Source: Gigaspora rosea (Eukaryota > Glomeromycota > Glomeromycetes > Diversisporales > Gigasporaceae). From it: 64,000 nt of DNA. The notes below the pieces were generated by a model. It saw nothing but the letters and a program-made list of their open reading frames with translations, had not been told where the DNA came from and did not search any database. Positions 31,545 to 43,020 of the stretch are shown here, piece by piece (positions within the stretch are counted from its first letter, which is position 1; each line of letters starts with the position of its first letter). The DNA lies in the NCBI GenBank assembly GCA_003550325.1, contig QKWP01000007.1:795886-859885 (forward strand), written 5' to 3'. Both the position numbers and the translations under genes were made by a program.

Positions 31545-34129
31545 TTTTTTTTTTTTAAATGTTAATGGTGAGACCTTGCTCTTATCTTTATTAGATTTAA
31601 TGGAAAGTTTTTACAAGACTGGGAAAATTTTCATTGTTTAAATCTATTGCTAAGACTAAGAACTCAGACATATATAAAAGTTAACTTAAATACTTATCTG
31701 CGGCCTAAACCAACCAGAGTGGCCAAGGCTCACCTAGATTGAGGAATAATGTAGAATGTCAGAAGGCTGGGTTGAATATTTGATCCATTTGGGAAGCCAG
31801 GTTTCTATTTTGCGTATAGAGATCTGGGTTATAGAATTATTATTTTCTTGGTTACTAAATTGATTGTGAGAAGTAGGAGGGTTTATTGAGGCCAGTTCAG
31901 ACGACTGTAAGGGAATTTGTTGGTTTTGGGCTCTGTCTATACAATATGGTATCCAAATGTTTGTATAAATTAATTTGTTTATGTGAAGTAAAAGTTGTAT
32001 AGAAAGTGTGTTGGCAGTTTTGTAGGATAAAGTGTACTCAGATAGTATCTGGATTATGTCCAGAGGGATGAGTCCAGACAATGTAGAGAATATTGAGGGT
32101 CTGTTAGGGAAGTGATGTATTTGAAAACTATCAAGATTAAGAATTTGAGTATGAAGCTCTTCTGTTGAGAGTTGAGAGATCTCAAGTTTGCTAGAACTTA
32201 GAATAGTAGATAGGGATTCTTTAATAATGTCTAGTAGAGGTTTAGCTGTTGGGCAGATAGTCCAATGTAGTGCATAGCTAGATCGTTGGCAGAGATGACA
32301 GATGTTTGGGTATAGTGAGTTTCTTTTGTGTAATGTATGTGGTACAGGGAGTTCATCTAGAAGTATCTTAACCTTGAATGATTTAAGAGTTGAAGAATGA
32401 AAACTATTAAAAAAGTCTGAAATTTTTTGGTTATTATTAATATATAGCCATGTAGCTTTCCAGCAAATGTATTGTGTAATATTTGTCCATTGTTGAAAGC
32501 GATTTTGGGATGTCCATAGTGCAAGTATATGAGCATGACATAGTGTTTTGACACTATGTCGTATTGGTAGTTCAATAGGAAAATTGTCAGTAGAAAGAGT
32601 AAATTGGAAGTTGTATATGTTGTCTGGTTCAAAAAGCAGGTATGGTGCAGTATCATGATGTCGTGCTAGGTAATCAGCTTTATTGTTGAATTCATTATCT
32701 TGGTGTGCTGTAACTTTGTGAAGGGTAATAGTAAGTTTGTAAGATTTAATGAGGTTTAGTAAGGTGTTCCAAATTGACCAATAAGGGGTATTTAAGAACT
32801 TTGGTATTTGGGAAATACTAGATAGATTTTCATATTTGGAAATAACAGATTGTGAATCTGTATAAATATGAACAGAGCAATTTCTGGGAGCTGTGCAAAT
32901 AGCAGATAAAACTGCTACTAGTTCAGCTTTGTAGGAGCATGGCCAATATTTAATTTGTGCCTGAAAGGTATGTGTAATAGTTTGATCAGCTAACTGGGCC
33001 CATCCAATTCCCATTGAGCACTGAGAGTTGCCCAGGTCACGGACAGAGCCATCAGTATAAAAGGTTAGTTCAGTTGAACTACTATTGTTGTATGCTATTG
33101 TTTGAAGATTATCAAGTGCTATACTAGGTTGGAATATATTAAGAATTTGAGAAGAGATTGTAATATTTGGTGTAGGTGGAATATGTATAGGGTTTCTAAT
33201 AGCTAGTGAATATATTAAATCTAAATACTTAGCATTTAAATTAATAGATTTGTCAGATGGATTGATTCTGCCAAAAAATTTTGTAGCATGACTAGTGGGT
33301 ACTAGTATAGTGCATTTGTTTGTAATGATATTAGAGTTAAGTGAGCAGTTTGTGCATGGATATGTTAGCATAGTTTGGATTGGATATAGCTGTGTGACAT
33401 GAATTTCAAAGGAGCACTGCCAGTGGGTTATAAGCGTATAGTCAGATGCTGTTGGTTTGCAGCACGCTTTACCGATTATAATTTGGTTATTTAGAATAGT
33501 AATAAGCCATAGTTTAGCATTTTTGGATGAGGGGTGACCAGTTGTATAACTATAGTAATTGGATTGTGGTAGTTCCAAATATGAATATAAAGTAAGTTCA
33601 TATGAATGGCTTAAAATTTTATCTTCTAGTAAAGTAAACCATGAGGGTATTTTTCCTTTTGGAATTTTATTAAGTCTTGGTAAAATATGTTTCCAGTCGA
33701 GAAGGCTGGAGTTGTCAAAGGTTAGAAGTTGATCCAGAAAAAGTAAGTGGTGATGTCGGATTTGCTTTTTAAAAGTTGCATAGTTTGAGTGTGTTGATAA
33801 AAGAGATTCTAAAGAAATGGAACCTTCCTTAATTGTAAAAGGAATATTAGAGTTTGAGTTGGAATTGATTGACCATCCCAGGTGTTTAAAAAGTTGAATA
33901 ATTTTAAAATTGGTAGAGAATCTATTAGGGCCATTTATAATAGGCTTTGGGTGTAAAAGTATACTAATAGGTGACAATAAATTATTTTGAAGTTGTTGGA
34001 TACGTATATGAGTTGTTGTTCCAAGTAAATCACTATTATTTAGCCATTTAGTGAAATTGGAGATATGGTGTTGAAGTTGGATGTCCCAAATATTTTTAAT
34101 AATGTATATCTGTGAGTGAAGAAGGGTGC
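31545..34129 (-). mobile_element. 5'-truncated LINE with RNase H, perfect 15-bp target duplication
   Basis: TTGAGCACTTTACTT flanks the copy at 31530-31544 and 34130-34144. The 3' end on the minus strand is an A-rich tail near 31545-31558. The 5' part including the reverse transcriptase is lost; the break corresponds to about 48680 in the other LINE (45737-52450). The remaining coding region is open to its end. Shared 3' marks with the other LINE include CTTATCTGCGGCCTAAACC. The exact duplication and open frame suggest a young insertion. Confidence 0.93.
31734..33977 (-). CDS. C-terminal LINE ORF2 fragment: RNase H and zinc-finger tail
   Basis: 747 residues are open from the first Met, and the frame is open back to the 5' truncation point. 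An RNase H domain covers about residues 300-440: YTDGSV, AELVAVLSA, YTDSQSV and AHQDNEFNNKAD supply the D-E-D-D set. A CHLC...H...C finger-like motif follows near residue 560. The upstream third matches the connection region of the other LINE. Without reverse transcriptase or endonuclease it cannot move alone. It is probably not a host gene, but an open 2.2 kb frame is notable in such AT-rich DNA. Confidence 0.9.
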   Translation of the reverse strand: MSPISILLHPKPIINGPNRFSTNFKIIQLFKHLGWSINSNSNSNIPFTIKEGSISLESLLSTHSNYATFKKQIRHHHLLFLDQLLTFDNSSLLDWKHILPRLNKIPKGKIPSWFTLLEDKILSHSYELTLYSYLELPQSNYYSYTTGHPSSKNAKLWLITILNNQIIIGKACCKPTASDYTLITHWQCSFEIHVTQLYPIQTMLTYPCTNCSLNSNIITNKCTILVPTSHATKFFGRINPSDKSINLNAKYLDLIYSLAIRNPIHIPPTPNITISSQILNIFQPSIALDNLQTIAYNNSSSTELTFYTDGSVRDLGNSQCSMGIGWAQLADQTITHTFQAQIKYWPCSYKAELVAVLSAICTAPRNCSVHIYTDSQSVISKYENLSSISQIPKFLNTPYWSIWNTLLNLIKSYKLTITLHKVTAHQDNEFNNKADYLARHHDTAPYLLFEPDNIYNFQFTLSTDNFPIELPIRHSVKTLCHAHILALWTSQNRFQQWTNITQYICWKATWLYINNNQKISDFFNSFHSSTLKSFKVKILLDELPVPHTLHKRNSLYPNICHLCQRSSYALHWTICPTAKPLLDIIKESLSTILSSSKLEISQLSTEELHTQILNLDSFQIHHFPNRPSIFSTLSGLIPLDIIQILSEYTLSYKTANTLSIQLLLHINKLIYTNIWIPYCIDRAQNQQIPLQSSELASINPPTSHNQFSNQENNNSITQISIRKIETWLPKWIKYSTQPSDILHYSSI

Positions 34130-34144
34130 TTGAGCACTTTACTT

Positions 34145-34589
34145 AGAGTATCTAATTCTGTATATTTAGTATATTTTTGAGATATAGTACACTAGTGAAT
34201 TTCTTCTAGTTAAAATTAGAAATTCTCTTTTTTTAAAAAAAACATAGTAATAAAAATAAGAAAAAAACTAAATTTGCCCTTAGAGTTGCTATCTGATTAT
34301 ACAAACTACTAAAAATTTTTATATATAGAGTAGATATCCAGGTATATGAAATAATCAAATTTTTATTTATAGAGTCAAATACTCAATTATATAAAATAAC
34401 AAATATTTAACTATAATATACAATTTATATTTGTTATATAAATCAAAGCATTTTTGTACTTTAGACTATACACTTTTTATTTGTCATATAGTTATTTTTA
34501 CATGAATCAAACATCATTGATATACTTTAGACTATATATTTGTTATTTGTTACATAGTTAGTTTTATATAAAGGTACTTCAATTGCAAT
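34145..34589. other. AT-rich sequence with a short tandem repeat
   Basis: A unit of about 85 bp (ACTTTAGACTATAYAYTTTT, TTTGTYATATAGTTA) is present about twice at 34455-34565. No gene is seen. Confidence 0.45.
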
Positions 34590-34814
34590 ACAAGCCCTCT
34601 TTTCTGACTATATAATTCTTTTGTTATGTTATTATATAGATATTTTACAATAAAATAAATAAAGATTATTTACTTGCAATATAATCTTAAAATAAGCATC
34701 AATATTCATATTAATTTACTATCTAATTATCAAAATGCTTATTTTTAAGATGATTTGCTTTTGGATCATTATAATGATATTCAAAACTATTTGTTATTAG
34801 TGTTATCTACCTAG
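34590..34814 (+). repeat. Tandem unit 1, left part (split by the Ty3 element)
   Basis: CTGACTATATAATTC to GATGATTTGCTTTTG and the following sequence match 45566-45730. The unit continues after the Ty3 element at 45391-45556, which matches 52525-52705. So one roughly 0.4 kb unit is directly repeated and each copy has received a different retroelement. Confidence 0.75.
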
Positions 34815-35337
34815 TGTTACGGGCAGAAATGTATCCTTTTATATGAAATGTACGAAAATAGAGGTTTATTGCTTAATGTAACTTGCCAGAGGTGTGACTG
34901 TAGTGATTTGACAATTTATTAAGAGATTTATCAATAGTTTTATTATGGAGAAATTTAGGAATGTATTATAGGGTATTTATTATAATCTCTTAGGATATGT
35001 TATTCTTTTACAAGAGGGAAATTACAGAGCTTTTATAACTTTTACTAGATTAACGAATTAAAGGGGTTTAAGAATTAATCGATCTTTCATTACAAAGGAT
35101 CACAGTACTATCACTGGTCTCCGATCATGGAAGGATCCCGGTACGATCATTATAACTAAGAGGTTTATAATAAGTATTATATGATTTAGTAACAATGGCT
35201 ATAATATATACTTTTAATTAGATTTGACTAATTGTTGATTCTCGATTTCTTTCTTTAGGTTTGTTTGTTTGATTTCGGTACTTGATCACGGGTTTTACTG
35301 CGCCTGATTTCGTCGATCTACCTTTTAACCCGTGACA
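34815..35337 (-). repeat. 3' LTR of the Ty3 element
   Basis: TGTTACGGGCAG...CCCGTGACA, 523 bp in window orientation, paired with 44876-45390. The same family gave the solo LTR at 8620-9230. Confidence 0.92.
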
Positions 35338-35364
35338 TTCGCCCAGACCTATTTTATATGTACC

Positions 35365-36658
35365 TAGGGTTCCTACAAACCCGGATCAAATCAAACTTTA
35401 GGTCAGATTTGGGTTTGATTTGATTTGAAATCAAACCCAAACCCAAACAATGATTAAAAAAAATATTTGAGTTTGATTTGAAGCAAACTTTTTAGTTAAA
35501 TTTGAGTTTGGTTTGAATTTGAGTTTGAATAATATAAATATATTTTTATATTTTAATTGATAATCTACTAGTCAACTAGAGAGTGATCATATGAAAATCA
35601 CTATAAGCGAAATGTGGCGTGCTTCCATCTAAACCTTTTTTTTTACTTAGTTAACAATACATGCCCACTAATTGAAAATGAGAGCTCGTCTAGACGCATC
35701 TAACGGTGGTTAGATCATCCAAATCAGCCCAGTGGATGGCGAGATATCGTCGAAAAACGATTGGCCGACTATATAAAATCTCTATATAAACAAATATTGT
35801 TTACATAGAGATTTTATATAGTCGGCCAATCGTTTTTTAACGATATCTCGCCATCCACTGGGCCGATTTGGATGCTCTAACCACCGTTAGGTGCTCGATG
35901 AGCTCTACGACTTTCAATTAGTGGATAAGTATCGTTAACTTAGTAAGAAAAAAGTTTTAGATGGAAGAACGCCACATTTCGCCTATAGTGATTTTCATAT
36001 GTAATCTGCATCTTTGAGTTTTATATAGTCGGCCAATCGTTTTTTGATGATATCTTGCCATCCACTGGGCCGATTTAGATGATCTAACCACTGTTAGATG
36101 CGTCTCGACGAGCTCTACAACTTTCAATTAGTGGACATGTATAGTTAACATAGTAAGAAAAAACGTTTAAGATGGAAGAATGTCACATTTCGCCTATAGT
36201 GATTTTCATATGTAATCTGATCACTAAGTTTTATATAGTCGGCCAATCGTTTTTTGACGATATCTCGCCATCCACCAGGCTCATTTAGATGATCTAACTA
36301 CTATTAGATGCGTCTCGACGAGCTCTACAACTTTCAATTAGTGGACATGTATCATTAACTTAGTAAGAAAAAAAGTTTTAAATAGAAGCACGCCATATTT
36401 CGCCTATGATCACTCTCCAGTTGACAGGCTGATTATCATTTAAAATATAAAAATATATATATGTCATTCAAACTCAAACTAGTTTGCAAACTTCAAATCA
36501 AACTCAAATCAAACTTAGTATAGTATTTGGGTTTGGTTTGAATTTGATTATTTTTTATTTGAATTTGGTCAAACTTTATAAAATTTATGGTTTGAGTTTG
36601 GTTTGATTTGGGGTTTGATCAAACTCAAATCAAACCCGGATCAAACTTCAGAACCCTA
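35365..36658. mobile_element. hAT-type non-autonomous element, 1.3 kb
   Basis: Ends TAGGGTTCCTACAAACCCGG and, reversed, TAGGGTTCTGAAGTTTGATC are flanked by TATGTACC (35357-35364) and TGTGTACC (36659-36666), an 8-bp duplication with one change. Subterminal regions are long runs of AAACTCAAATCAAACCC-type repeats. Its core is a copy of another repeat (35565-36441). Non-coding; inserted near the 3' LTR of the Ty3 element. Confidence 0.88.
35565..36441. repeat. GGCGAGATATCGTCG-family repeat, copy 1
   Basis: Ends AATTGATAATCTACTAGTCA and, reversed, AATGATAATCAGCCTGTCAA, then AGAGTGATC on both sides. Inside are four modules of a roughly 220-bp unit in both orientations, each with GGCGAAATGTGGCG, AGACGCATCTAACGG, GGCCCAGTGGATGGCGAGAT and ACGATTGGCCGACTATATAA. 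Copies at about 40960-41618 and 53424-54250. Confidence 0.88.
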
Positions 36659-36669
36659 TGTGTACCATG

Positions 36670-37199
36670 CATAAATTCTCCTTAAAATGTTGTCATGGTT
36701 TATTGTTCTATATTTAAGGTAATTTTATTTTAATTCTTTATTTTTCTTGTCTAGAATAGTATTGGTTTAATAATTTTCTATTTATGGGTGCTTTAATTAT
36801 ATTCCCTTCTACAGTATGTAACTTATACACGCCTTTCTGGAGTACCTTATGGACAATGAAAGGTCCTTTCCACTTTGGGTGTAATTTGTGGCTTTTAGAG
36901 TGTTGTTGAGAAGCTTTGTATACTAATACTAGGTCTTCTCTTCTTAATTCTTATATAGGTAGTAAATCTTGATCATGCCTTTTCTTAGCACTTTCTTGTG
37001 CTTTTTCTATTTTTTTAATAACGTCATTTCTTACTTTAGGTAATACTTCGATTAGATCGAAAAGTCTCTGAAGGAATGTTCCTTCTAACAATTCTTCGTT
37101 CTCATCGGGATAAATGGGAAATAGAGCTTCTCTCCCGTATACTAATAGAAACGGAGAAATTTTGTCATGTTTTGATTAGCGGTTCAGTATGCGAAGAGT
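36670..37199 (-). mobile_element. Ty3 fossil: 3' coding tail
   Basis: Minus-strand sequence between two inserted elements, in the position of the integrase C-terminal region. Broken. Recognised from position and from typical composition rather than from a firm domain. Confidence 0.55.
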
Positions 37200-37207
37200 A
37201 CTGACAG

Positions 37208-38709
37208 TAGTGCTCCTAGGTCTGGTCCGGGTCTGGTCTGGTCCGAGTCCGGTCCGGGATCAGACCAGACTCAGACTCTAAATTTTACTAATTTTAGACT
37301 TCAGACCAGACTCAGACTCAACTATGAGTCCGGTCTGAGTCTGGTCCGAAGTCTGCAGACTGGTCTGAGTCCAAATATAATTATATGTATTTTTTGGCGT
37401 TGAACAAGTTTACTTAGTGCATTTTGCAAGAATTAATTAGTAAAATTTTATGAATCATAAGATTTTATAGAATTTTATTAATAAAATTCTAAAAAATCTT
37501 ATAATTCGCAAATTTTTATTAATTAATTCTAACAAAATGCACTAACTAAACTTGTTCAGCACCTAAAAATGTATTAAAACAGCCTATTTGTTTTTATTTT
37601 ACTTGAAATTTAGAGATTTAATGCAAAATTTTGGATTTTTGATCAAAAAAGTCAAATTTAACATCTTATCTCCAAATTTCAAGTAAAATAAAAACAACCC
37701 TGCCGATTTAATGTATTTTTAGGTGCTAAACAAGTTTACTTAGTGCATTAAGTTAGAAATAATTAGTAAAATTTTGTGAATCATAAAATTTTATTAGTAA
37801 AATTCTATAAAATCTTAAAATTCACAAATGTTTATTAATTAATTCTAACAAAACACATTAAGTAAACTTGTTCAGCACTTAAAAATACATTAAATCGGCA
37901 GGGTTGTTTTTATTTTACTTGAAATTTGGAGAAAAGATGCTTAAATTTGACTTTTTTGATCAAAAATCCAAAATTATGCATCTTTTCTCCAAATTTCAAG
38001 TAAAATAAAAACAACCCGGCCAATTTAATGTATTTTTAGGTGCTGAACAAGTTTACTTAGTGCATTTTGTTAGAATTAATTAATAAAAATTTGTGAATTT
38101 TAAGATTTTATAGAATTTTACTAATAAAATTCTATAAAATCTTATGATTCACAAAATTTTACTAATTATTTCTAACTTAATGCACTAAGTAAACTTGTTC
38201 AGCACCTAAAAATACATTAATTCGGCAGGGTTGTTTTTATTTTACTTGAAATTTAGAGTTAAAATGTTAAATTTTGACTTTTTTGATCAAAAATCCAAAA
38301 TTGTGCATCAAATCTCTAAATTTCAAGTAAAATACAAACAAATAGGCCGTTTTAATACAGTTTTAGGTGCTGAACAAGTTTACTTAGTGCATTTTGTTAG
38401 AATTAATTAATAAAAATTTGCGAATTATAAGTTTTTTAGAATTTTATTAATAAAATTCTATAAAATCTTATGATTCATAAAATTTTACTAATTAATTCTT
38501 ACAAAATGCACTAAGTAAACTTGTTCAGCGCCAAAAAATACATATAATTATATTCAGACTCAGACCAGTTTGCAGACTTCGGACCAGACCCGGACTGGAC
38601 TCAGACTTGACTATAAAGTCTGAATATAAAAGTCTGAGTCCGGTCCGAAAATCAGACCAGACTCAGACTTGACTAAAGTCTGGTTCGAGTCCGGTCTGTA
38701 GGATCACTA
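37208..38709. mobile_element. hAT-type non-autonomous element, 1.5 kb
   Basis: Ends TAGTGCTCCTAGGTCTGG and, reversed, TAGTGATCCTACAGACCGG are flanked by a perfect 8-bp duplication ACTGACAG (37200-37207 and 38710-38717). Subterminal regions are runs of CAGACTCAGACC/GGTCTGAGTCTG. The core has eight TGAACAAGTTTACTTAGTGC motifs in alternating orientation and mirrored AAATTTCAAGTAAAATAAAA blocks. Non-coding. It splits the integrase region of the Ty3 element. Confidence 0.93.
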
Positions 38710-38717
38710 ACTGACAG

Positions 38718-39460
38718 TATGAGTGAATCCCATTCCCTTATGTTTGTGACTAGTTTAGCAATAGATTGATATAATGTTTTGTTGAATCGTTCCACTAATC
38801 CATTTGTCTGTGGATAATAGGGTATTGAATAATGGTGAGTAATGGTGAACTTTTTTAAGAACTCATCCATTAGATTAATATGGAAATGCATTCCTCTGTC
38901 GGATAGTAGGTACTGTGGACATCCGTGGCGACATACAATATCTTCATATACAAAGTCGGCCACTTCTTGAGCATTGGCATTTTTAATTGCTCTTGCTTCA
39001 GGCCACTTGGTCATGTAGTCGGTAGTGACTACAATGTATCTATTACCTTTAGGAGTTACAGGTAATTTTCCAACTATATCGATTCTGATTTTATAAAATG
39101 GGGCTTCAATCGGGATTGGGTGTAACAGGGGTTTGCTAAAGTTTTACCTCTTCTTTGGCAGGAATCACAGGTACGGACGAACCGTCGGATATCGGTATAC
39201 ATTTGTGGCCAGTAATATTTAGCCCTTACTTTGTTGAACATGATATCAATTCCAAAATGTCCTCCTAATGGATGGGTATGGATTAAGTATAAAATTGGTT
39301 CAACTTCATACTTTTGAATCACTCTCAATAAATGATTAATCTTACATTTATTCGTTTTATAGATTAATCCATCCTTTATGACGAAGAATTGGCTTTGGTT
39401 TTGAAGGCTTTGACGTTCTTGTAGAGTTAACTTCTTTGGTAGTGTATGCTACAACAAATA
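38718..39460 (-). mobile_element. Ty3 fossil: integrase region
   Basis: Contains the zinc-binding CDSCQRRG end of the integrase N-terminal domain and a core-domain stretch with SDRGMHF and PYYPQTNGLVERFNK. Broken; the right part is cut by the hAT-type element. Confidence 0.88.
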
Positions 39461-39600
39461 GTTTCTTAGTAATTGATATTGTAGTGGTTCCATCTCTTTT
39501 ATTTGCCAGGACACCGACTACCTGGGCTGGATTGTTTCTTAAAGTCGCATTTCATTGGAAAGTCTTGTAGAATCTTTCCTTCTAGATTATTATTATTTTT

Positions 39601-39805
39601 TTAATTTTATTTAATTTTAATTCTAATTACACTAATCAGGTTCAACCTCCTGCAGTACTTATTTGTGGTAGCTAACCCCGCCAGTACCAGGCTTGATATG
39701 CGTCTTACAGGTTTGAACAAATCCCAATTTTTGAGCAGTACTTATTTATGGTAGATAACCCCACTAGTACTAGGCTTGATACGCGTCTTACGGGTAGAGT
39801 ACCCT
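39601..39805 (-). repeat. SINE-like dimeric repeat
   Basis: Two roughly 105-bp units share GTAAGACGCRTATCAAGCC and TACCAYAAATAAGTACTG (minus strand). The minus-strand 3' side is A-rich, and the opposite end meets a T/A run near 39805-39817. GGTTCAACCTCC on the plus strand is only loosely B-box-like. A short retroposon is the best guess; tRNA origin is not shown. Confidence 0.5.
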
Positions 39806-40539
39806 TTTTTTTTTTATGTCTGTTAGTGTAGTTAAAGAAATTAAAATATTTGTATATATATATATTTATATATATTTTTTTTTGAACTTCTATTAGAGTT
39901 CTTAATAATTTAACGTCTAGAAGATTTTTGTTCTGAACATTAGGTATTTATTTATTTTTGTTACTTCTGATTATCAAAGTAAGGAATAAAAGGAATTATT
40001 AGTATTTATATAATAATAGGAATAAAGATAAAAAGAAAAATAGTCGAGAATGCTGAAGACGTTGAAGGCATAAAGAAAGTGGAAGAAGACTTGTAATAAA
40101 ATTTTAATTATTGTGATTTAATATAGTATTATAACTAATCTAATATGATAGGTAGAGTAAGTGGTTTTCAAAAAAAATTCGGATATTGGGGTTGAAGGTG
40201 GGAGACCGAAAGATTAGAGAAGGCATTTGGAAGTTACGTTAGAAGGAGCACCAACGAGTGGGGAGGAAAGTAGTAGTCCTTTCTCTTTTTGATAAACTTT
40301 TTCATTTTTGAGATGATGTTGATAAAAACTAAGCATCTTTTGTGGTTCTTTTTATTTACTTCCTCCACTTGATGCCTGCTTCTCATTCCAGAATCCCATA
40401 TTATGAAAACGACAAATTCCTTATTCTTTAATTCTGATATCGCGTTCTGAATCAGAAGAAGTTCCCGGGTCAATATCGATCGCCTCAAGCTTAGATTGTT
40501 CTCTTTCTTTTTGATATATTCTAGATAGTGCATCGACAT

Positions 40540-40870
40540 TTGAATGCTTTCTCCCGGCGCAGTGTATGATTGAATAATTATAGGGCTGCAACCTCAAAAT
40601 CCAACGGGCCCTCTTTCCTTTTGGTTTCGATGTATGGAGCCATTAAAGAGCGGCATGGTCCATTATTATAGTGAAATGTTTGGCGCCTAAATAATAGTGA
40701 AAATGCTCAATAGCCCATACGACTGCCAAACATTCGACTTTCTGAGTTGAATAATTACGTTCGGTCTTAGAAAGTCCTCTACTTGCATAGGCTACCACAT
40801 ATTCTTTTTGGCTTTATCTTTCTGAGCCAATATGGCTTCTAAACCTACACTAGAGGCATCGGTGTGTAAA
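40540..40870 (-). mobile_element. Ty3 fossil: RNase H region
   Basis: Minus-strand stretch with the RNase H signature [12 protein letters not shown] and [11 protein letters not shown]. Broken. The pogo-like MITE at 40873 lies directly beside it and separates it from the reverse transcriptase region. 39820-40540 between here and the SINE-like repeat is probably also element DNA. Confidence 0.8.
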
Positions 40871-40872
40871 TA

Positions 40873-41872
40873 CAGTCGTCCCTCTCTATAATTACCAAGT
40901 CCGTTGCACCCTATCTTGGTGATTGTAAAGAGGTGTGACTATAAATAAAATACCTTATTATGGTCATCTATAGGCGAAATGTGGCGTGTTTCCATCTAAA
41001 ACTTTTTTCTTACTAAGTTAACGATACATAATACATGCCCACTAATTTAAAGTTGTAGAGCTCATCGAGACGCATCTAACGGTGGTTAGATCATTCAAAT
41101 CGGCCCAGTGGATGGCAAGATATCATTAAAAAACAATTGACCAACTATATAAAATCTCTATGTAAACAATATTTGTTTACATAAGAGATTTTTTAGGCGG
41201 CCAATCGTGTTTCGACGATATCTCATCATCCACTAAGACGATTTGGATGATCTAACCACAGTAAGATGCGTCTTGACAAGCTCTACAACTTTCAATTAGT
41301 GGGCATGTATTGTTAACTTAGTAAGAAAAAAAGTTTTAGATAGAAGCACTCCACATTTCGCCAATAGTGATTTTCATATGTAAACTCCGTCACAGATTTT
41401 TATATAGTCGGTTAATAGTTTTTTGACGATAACTCGCCATACACTGGGCCGATTTGGATGATCTAACCACCATTAGATGCGTCTCGACAAGCTCTACAAC
41501 TTTCAATTAGTGGACATATATCGTTAACTTAGTAAGGAAAAAAGTTTAGATAGAAGCACTCCACATTTCACCTATAGGATCACTCTCCAGTTGACAGGCG
41601 GATTATCAATTAATAGATAATTTTAAATATATGTGAATATGAAAATTGGCCAATCAGATTATATAATCCATATTTAGTTAAAAATTGGTGACTACAATGA
41701 GGGTTTTTTATTAATAAAATTGTTAAAAAATAAAATTGTTATGGTGATAGTGATTATAAGCGATTTGTAACTATAATGAGGTTTTTTTACTATGTTTGAG
41801 ACCATTGCACAAAATCGGGTGGTTAAATAGAAGTGTAACTATATGGGGTGTGACTATAGGGAGGTCTGACTG
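40873..41872. mobile_element. Pogo/Fot1-like non-autonomous element, exactly 1 kb
   Basis: Ends CAGTCGTCCCTCTCTATAAT and, reversed, CAGTCAGACCTCCCTATAGT are flanked by TA (40871-40872 and 41873-41874). GTGACTATAA-type units recur inside both ends. The centre is occupied by a GGCGAAATGTGGCG-family copy (about 40960-41618). Non-coding. Confidence 0.9.
40960..41618. repeat. GGCGAGATATCGTCG-family repeat, copy 2
   Basis: Starts in TATAGGCGAAATGTGGCG without the outer TIR and ends GATCACTCTCCAGTTGACAG then GATTATCAATTA, the reverse of the family end. Three inner modules in alternating orientation. The left end is lost. Confidence 0.82.
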
Positions 41873-41999
41873 TAAAACATTTCTTTAAAATCTGGGTATC
41901 TTAAAATAGGTGCCATCATTAAATGTCTTTTTAGAGTTTCAAAGGCATTTTGTTGATCTTATTTCTATTTGTAGGGGATGTCTTTCTTTAGTAGTTTAT

Positions 42000-42760
42000 G
42001 AAGCGGTCAGGCTATCATTGCAAATCCCTTGATAAAACAGTGATAATAAGATGCCAACCTGATAAATCCTCTCAATTGTCGAAGATTTGTTGGTGTTGAA
42101 AATTTTTTAACCTTTTCAATTTTTGTTTCGTCTGGATTTACCTCCTCCTTATTAATTACATGTCCCAGGTAATTAATTTCAGATTTAAAAAAAATACATT
42201 TTTCTGGTTTTAATCTTAATTTTGTCTCTCTTAATCTGTTAAAAACAATTTTTAAATGTTTTAAATGTTCTTCTAATGAATTTGAGTATATATTTATATC
42301 ATTTAGGTATACTACAGTGAAATCTCCAATACAACCTTCAAGCACTATATACATTAATCGTTGGAAGGTTCCGGGGCGTTACAGAGGCCGAGCGACATTA
42401 CTTTAAACGTGTAAGTACCATATTTTGTTATAAATATAGTTTTTTCAATATCTTTTTCATTTACTCCAACCTGCCAATATCCACTTATTAGGTCTAACGT
42501 ACAAAACTATTGGGCTTTGCGAAGGTGTCGAGGAGGTCGAAGATATGTGAAAGTGGATATGTATCCTTTTTTGTGATCGAATTTAATTTTTGGTAATCTA
42601 CGCAGAATCGTAGTTTACCATTTTTCTTCGGTACTATAACTACCGGAGAAGCACAGGGACTATTTATTTCTACAATAAGCCCTTGTTTCTTTAGTTTATT
42701 AATTTCTTTCCTAATAAATTCATTTTCTTTATAGGCTGCCCAGTAATACACCTGTTTAAT
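42000..42760 (-). mobile_element. Ty3 fossil: reverse transcriptase region
   Basis: Shows the Ty3 RT start (SPCASPVVIVPKKNGKLRFC, then DYQKLN) and the later EEHLKHLKIVF, LKPEKCIFF and INYLGHVI segments. Broken. Confidence 0.9.
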
Positions 42761-43020
42761 TGGTGCAGAGTCACCTGTATTAATGCTATAAGTGATAGCA
42801 TTAGTACGACCTAATTCTTCAAGACTTCGAGCAAACAGATTTTCTTCTGTAAGTAAAAATATTTAACTAAAATCTGTTGCTCTTGTGTTAGTTCTTCATT
42901 GTTAATCATTTCTTCCATTAATTTTTTTAGAGATTTATTTTTATTTTTATCCTCTTTGTTCTTCTTCGTAGGTACCTCTTCGATATTGGTTAAGTACAAT
43001 GCAGGATTTTCTTCTATTAG

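Noticed and set aside
39650-39800. tRNA-like gene in the dimeric repeat
   Set aside because: I could not fold a cloverleaf, and only a loose B-box-like string is present.
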